From the NCBI GenBank assembly GCA_015680685.1, contig MNCI01023453.1, positions 785,410 through 849,409 on the forward strand: a stretch of DNA of 64,000 nucleotides. The letters run 5' to 3'. This stretch comes from Gnetum montanum. Taxonomy: Eukaryota; Streptophyta; Gnetopsida; Gnetales; Gnetaceae. Numbering within the stretch: position 1 is the stretch's first letter; each line of letters begins with the position of its first letter. This document shows positions 60,041-64,000 of this stretch, piece after piece. The notes beneath the pieces are model-generated. The model saw nothing but the letters and a program-made list of their open reading frames with translations. It made no database searches and was not told the DNA's origin. The translations under genes and the position numbers were made by a program.

Positions 60041-61073
60041 CATTCAAAAGCATATTGAACACTGACCAACATTGGAAAAGGAAGAATCCCAAAAGGGGGT
60101 GACGTGTCAGCTTTCGTTCCACCACTTAGTCAAATAATCACTTCAAGTAGATCATGGAGTTTGACCAAAACATTCCAGCTTTGTCTTGATTTGCTTCCTT
60201 CCTTATGAAAAACTATTTGAGGAGAGAATATGGGGGCTTTTTTATTGCTAGAGTAAGTAATCCACTTATATACCAATCCATACTTATCCTATAAGTATAG
60301 CCTTATAGTCCTTATTACAAAATTCGGTGCTTCCCTTTTCGCAAGTTTCGGCACTAGACTAGCCGACACCGGTGAAGCGCATTCATTAATTCGCAATACG
60401 GGCACTGGGTTAAGGGCTTGGAACCAGAATCACACCTTGGGTAACCGGTACGAAAGATCATCTGTAGGTTGATTCCTCTCGCACCCATACTCTAGTAAGA
60501 TCAGATTACGCTTTCTTAAGAGGAAGAGAATAGGTAAGCCAACCAAGAGCACAGGTATGCCAACCTTTTCTTCATTTGCCGATGATTACCGTCAGGATGG
60601 CCATGTAAGAGTGACAGCTGCTTTGTAGTCAAGAGGAGCATGAGTGATTAAGAGTTTTCTTGCTTATCTAAGTCATGTCTATTATGCTAGTTCCTCTATA
60701 GAGCGGCAAGAGCAATCCTTGGTCCAGGCGCTTCCCATAAGCTAGATACTTGAAAGAGCCAAGCAAGTGGATTAAGGTCACTTCTCTAGGCCATTTTTAG
60801 CCCAGTTTTCGGCCGTTCTTTAGGGTCATAAGCTTCCTCCCTTAGGTCTTTTGGCTCATCTCAAGATATTTTCTTTTTTAGCAACTGACAGCTATTGATC
60901 CTCTGTTTTCCTCAAGAAAGCAAAGTTTTTACCCTAGCTTAGGCCAGTACGAAAGGGAGCTAGCTAAGGCAGCAAGCCAATAAAGGGCGGAAGGAGCCGC
61001 GAAATCAACAGGAAAGAAAGGACGAGCTTATGTGACGGATACCATGCTTAGGGCTTTTCGAGCTGTGCAGTGA
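60041..61073. other. Right end of the mitochondrial-type block
   Basis: No gene or repeat copy recognised. Ends at the abrupt return of LTR sequence at 61074. Confidence 0.45.
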
Positions 61074-61100
61074 GCGGCCTATGCGAATCACATCTTATCA
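61074..61100 (-). repeat. 27-bp remnant of the 5' LTR of copy B
   Basis: GCGGCCTATGCGAATCACAT then CTTATCA matches the last bases of the left LTR (GCGGTCTATGCGAATCATGT then CTTGTCA, 26792-26818) with three transitions. It ends in CA, followed by the target duplication. Confidence 0.85.
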
Positions 61101-61105
61101 GGTGC
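61101..61105. other. Target site duplication (right) of copy B
   Basis: GGTGC, identical to 25832-25836, followed by CCATTGCAAGTT, the expected continuation of the satellite monomer. Confidence 0.85.
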
Positions 61106-63190
61106 CCATTGCAAGTTAACTACTACTAATAGCACCTTGCATTACATTATAAATCTATACTGAAAGTTTTCAAGTCATTTAGAATCTTTCATTCAATTGT
61201 GAATTCCTAGGCCTTCCAAAGATGCCTATGCACTTGTTGTAGGATGCACTTCCTCATAGTCTATGTAAATATACCACTAGAAGCATGTTTGATGACTAGA
61301 AGTAGAGATTTCGAACTAACTAGTGATCAACAGAAGTAGGTTGAATTTTAGTTCCCACTGTTAGTTGACTACTACTAGTAGCCCCTCATAGTATGTTGCA
61401 AATCTATCTTGAAAGTATTTTGATCATGCAGAATCATTGATGCATGTGTGAATGCATGCTACCTATTAACTTAGAACTTTTGGAAGTGCCTATGCACTTG
61501 CTATGGGACATACCCCATTGTAGTCTATGTAAATATGCCACTAGAATCACATTTGACTATAGGAAGCAATGATTTCCAAGTAACTAGTGATCAATGAAAG
61601 TAGGATAAATTATAGGGCCCACTACAAGTTGACTAGTACTAGAAACCCCTTGTAGTACATTTTAAGTTTGTGCTAGAAGTCTTTCGATCATTTGGAATCC
61701 TCGATGGACATATGAATGCCCTCTACTGATTGACTTCAAACTTCTAGAGGTACCTATGTGCTTGTTGTGGCATGCACCCCTCGTAGTCTATGTAAATATC
61801 CCATTGGAAGTGCATCCAACAACAAGTAGTGGTTTCCAAGTAACTCGTGATCAATAGAAGTAGGTTAACTTTTGGTGCCCATTGCAAGTTGACTGCTATT
61901 GGTAGCATCTCACAAGGCATTGTGAATTTATGTTGGAAGTCTTTTGGTCATCTAAAATCCTAAATGCAACTATGAATTCCTACTACTAGTTGACTTAGGA
62001 ATTTTAGAGATGCCTCTGCACTTGTTATAGGATGTACCCCTTTATAATCTAGGTAAATATCCATCTAGAAGCACATATGACAACTAGAAGTAGTGGTTTC
62101 CAAGTAGCTAGCAATCAACGGAAGCATGTTAACTTCTAGAGCCTATTACAAGTTGACTAATACTAATAGCCCCTTGTAGTGCATTTTAAATCTATGCTAG
62201 AAATCTTTCAATCATTTAGAATCCTTAATGCATGTGTTAATTCCTACTACTAGTGAACATAGAACTTCTAAAGGTACCTATGCACATTCTACAGGACACA
62301 CCCCCTCACAGTTTGTGTAAATATCCCATAGAAAGTGTGTCCAATGGATAGACGTAATGGTTTTCAACTAACTAGAAATCAATGGAAACATGGTAACTTT
62401 CAAGGCCCACTTCAAGTTGACTACTACAGGTAGCCCCTTACAGTGCATTGTAAATCTATGTTGGAAGTCTTTTGGTCATCTAGAATCCTCGATGCACATG
62501 TAAATGCTTACTACTAGTTGATTTAGAACTTCTAGAGGTGCCTACACACTTGCTACAAGATGCATCCCCTTGTTTTTTATGTAAATGTCCCACTAGAAGC
62601 ACATCCAATCACTCAAAGAAGTATTTTTCAAGTAGCTAGTGATTAACAGAAGTAGGGTGATTTCTAGGGTTCACTACAAGTTTATTTCTACTAGCAAGCC
62701 CTTGCAGTGTATTGTAAATCTATGCTAGAAGTCTTTTAGTCATTCAGAATTATCAACGCACATGTGAATGCCCTCTACTAGTTGACTTAGAACTTTTGGA
62801 GGTCCCTACGTGCTTGTTTTGGGATGCACCCCCTCATAGTTTGTGGAAATATCCCACTGGAAGTGCATTCGATGACTAGAAGTAGTGGTTTCCAAGTAAC
62901 TTGTGATCAACAAAAGAAAGGTAACATCTAGGTCTTACTACTAGTAGCCCCTCATAGTGCATTGTAAATCTATGTTAGAAGTCTTCTGGTCATGCATAAT
63001 CCTTGATGCACATGTGAATGCCCCCTACTAGTTTACTTCAAACTGCTAGAGATGCCTATGCACTTTTTGTAGGAGGTACCCCATCGCAGTCTATGTAAAT
63101 ATCCCACTAGAAGCATGTTCGATGATTAGAAGTAGTGGTTTCCAAGTAACTACGAATGAATGGAAGCAAGGTTACTTCTGTTGTCCATTG
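61101..63190. repeat. Satellite array of about 260 bp monomers, right part
   Basis: About eight monomers. The TTGTAAATCTATG-like phrase recurs near 61143, 61395, 61653, 61914, 62177, 62443, 62707 and 62956, with steps of roughly 249-266 bp. The array continues the one interrupted at 25836. Monomers differ from each other at many sites, so it is not recently homogenised. Confidence 0.85.
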
Positions 63191-64000
63191 TGAGATAGAT
63201 AAGAAATGTACATTTTGAAGGGTATGTGATATGATGTGATGCACATAGGCTTCTACTAATAAAAAAAAATGTATACATATAGCAAACGAATAGAAGTAGA
63301 GAAAGAAGGTTATACATTCAATGAATGAATAGAAGTATAGAAAGAAGGTTTGTAGTGATTTAAAAGGTATGTGTAAAGGTTGATTTTAATTTTTAAGTTG
63401 TATTTAACATTTTTAATGTTTATAGAATGTGGAATTTTTTTTGATTTAGCCTCCAAAAATAATTTTTATTTAGATGCAAGGAGCATGTTCATTTCCGAGA
63501 AATAACATGGCAATAAGAAATACAAGACCTAGCGAATGCCTTTTCTTGGATATATAGCGAATGACAATAAGATGGTTCTATTTCTATGACAATGCCTTTT
63601 CTTGGATATATAGAGAAAGAGTGGAAAATTTTATTATAGGTGAACTAAGAAATGCAATGTTTCCATGTGAATTTTTCCACAGGAAGAAAAATCAACACAA
63701 ATGGGAAAAGGAAATTCTCTCTTAAGAAAACCACCACACTTGTCATACAAGGTAGGTTTTCTTAAATTTCTAAAGTCCTCAATGATATTTACTATATATT
63801 TTATATATTGCATATTTTTGAATTCCTACCTAATGTCCATGTGTATAGATGAATCAGTTATCATTATTCATATGACCCAAATGTTACAGTAGGGGTGGCA
63901 CCTAGGAAAGGAAGAAAAAGAAACATGATTGGTAGAAAGACTAGTTACCAATGTAATTTCATCGTATGCATTATGTGTGGCACTGAGCATGTTGCATGCA
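63191..64000. other. AT-rich sequence beyond the satellite
   Basis: No gene recognised. Contains two local duplications: GAATAGAAGTA-AGAAAGAAGG (about 63288-63310 and 63328-63350) and AATGCCTTTTCTTGGATATA (63535-63554 and 63591-63610). Confidence 0.5.

Larger units (their letters stand above)
32383..61073. mobile_element. Mitochondrial-type DNA block (NUMT) of about 28.7 kb
   Basis: Composition changes abruptly at both ends, from AT-rich retrotransposon DNA to visibly more GC-rich sequence. The block holds nad9 and cob segments, a group II-like reverse transcriptase, about 18 copies of a 35-bp hairpin repeat, many short tandem duplications and retrotransposon fragments, all typical of plant and especially gymnosperm mitochondrial intergenic DNA. 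It sits inside copy B, between gag and the last 27 bp of the 5' LTR, so it probably entered by end-joining repair with a deletion of about 2.2 kb. No intact mitochondrial gene remains. A mis-join of mitochondrial contigs into a nuclear scaffold is the alternative and only spanning reads can exclude it. Confidence 0.75.

Noticed and set aside
25837-61100. Intact full-length retrotransposon of 35 kb
   Set aside because: Most of the interior is mitochondrial-type DNA and only 27 bp of the second LTR survive.

Overview
The window looks like seed-plant nuclear DNA, and a gymnosperm is my low-confidence guess. It is dominated by heavily decayed Ty3/gypsy LTR retrotransposons and a tandem satellite of about 260 bp. 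Embedded in this is a block of about 28.7 kb with the character of plant mitochondrial DNA. I see no intact protein-coding host gene.

Layout. 1-5003: a pol-less, gag-bearing gypsy element (copy A, minus strand) with a recognisable primer-binding site and a 5' LTR on its right. 5004-24640: older gypsy wreckage, all on the minus strand. It holds a truncated ORF2 relic, a duplicated protease-region segment, one pol relic (about 8.3-11.1 kb), and a longer element E whose parts run ORF2 region, spacer, integrase, RNase H, reverse transcriptase, protease and gag between about 12.1 and 22.3 kb. Catalytic residues of pol are repeatedly lost by G-to-A type changes. 24640-25836: satellite array. 25837-32382: a second pol-less element (copy B) with its 3' LTR, an ORF2 carrying the plant-transposon-protein type domain, a spacer and the C-terminal part of gag. 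32383-61073: the mitochondrial-type block. 61074-61100: the last 27 bp of copy B's other LTR. 61101-63190: the satellite resumes. 63191-64000: nothing recognised.

The key structural reading is that copy B inserted into the satellite, leaving a 5-bp target duplication (GGTGC at 25832-25836 and 61101-61105). The mitochondrial block later replaced about 2.2 kb of its gag/5' LTR end. Because the duplication brackets the whole composite, the two flanks belong to one locus, which argues for a true nuclear mitochondrial insertion (NUMT) rather than a random assembly join.

The mitochondrial block contains nad9 (ACG start, broken by a one-base deletion), the 3' end of cob (in-frame stop), a truncated reverse transcriptase/maturase-like ORF, and fragments of nuclear copia and gypsy retrotransposons, implying traffic in both directions between nucleus and mitochondrion. 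It is sprinkled with a GC-rich, hairpin-forming repeat of about 35 bp (roughly 18 close copies) comparable in size and habit to the Bpu elements of Cycas mitochondria. One copy sits cleanly inside a copia integrase codon. Another marks the point where the same copia element was broken, its halves now 17 kb apart. That repeat family, apparently mobile and apparently used in rearrangement, is the most interesting thing in the window. An N at 39181 flanked by identical 52-bp copies is an assembly seam.
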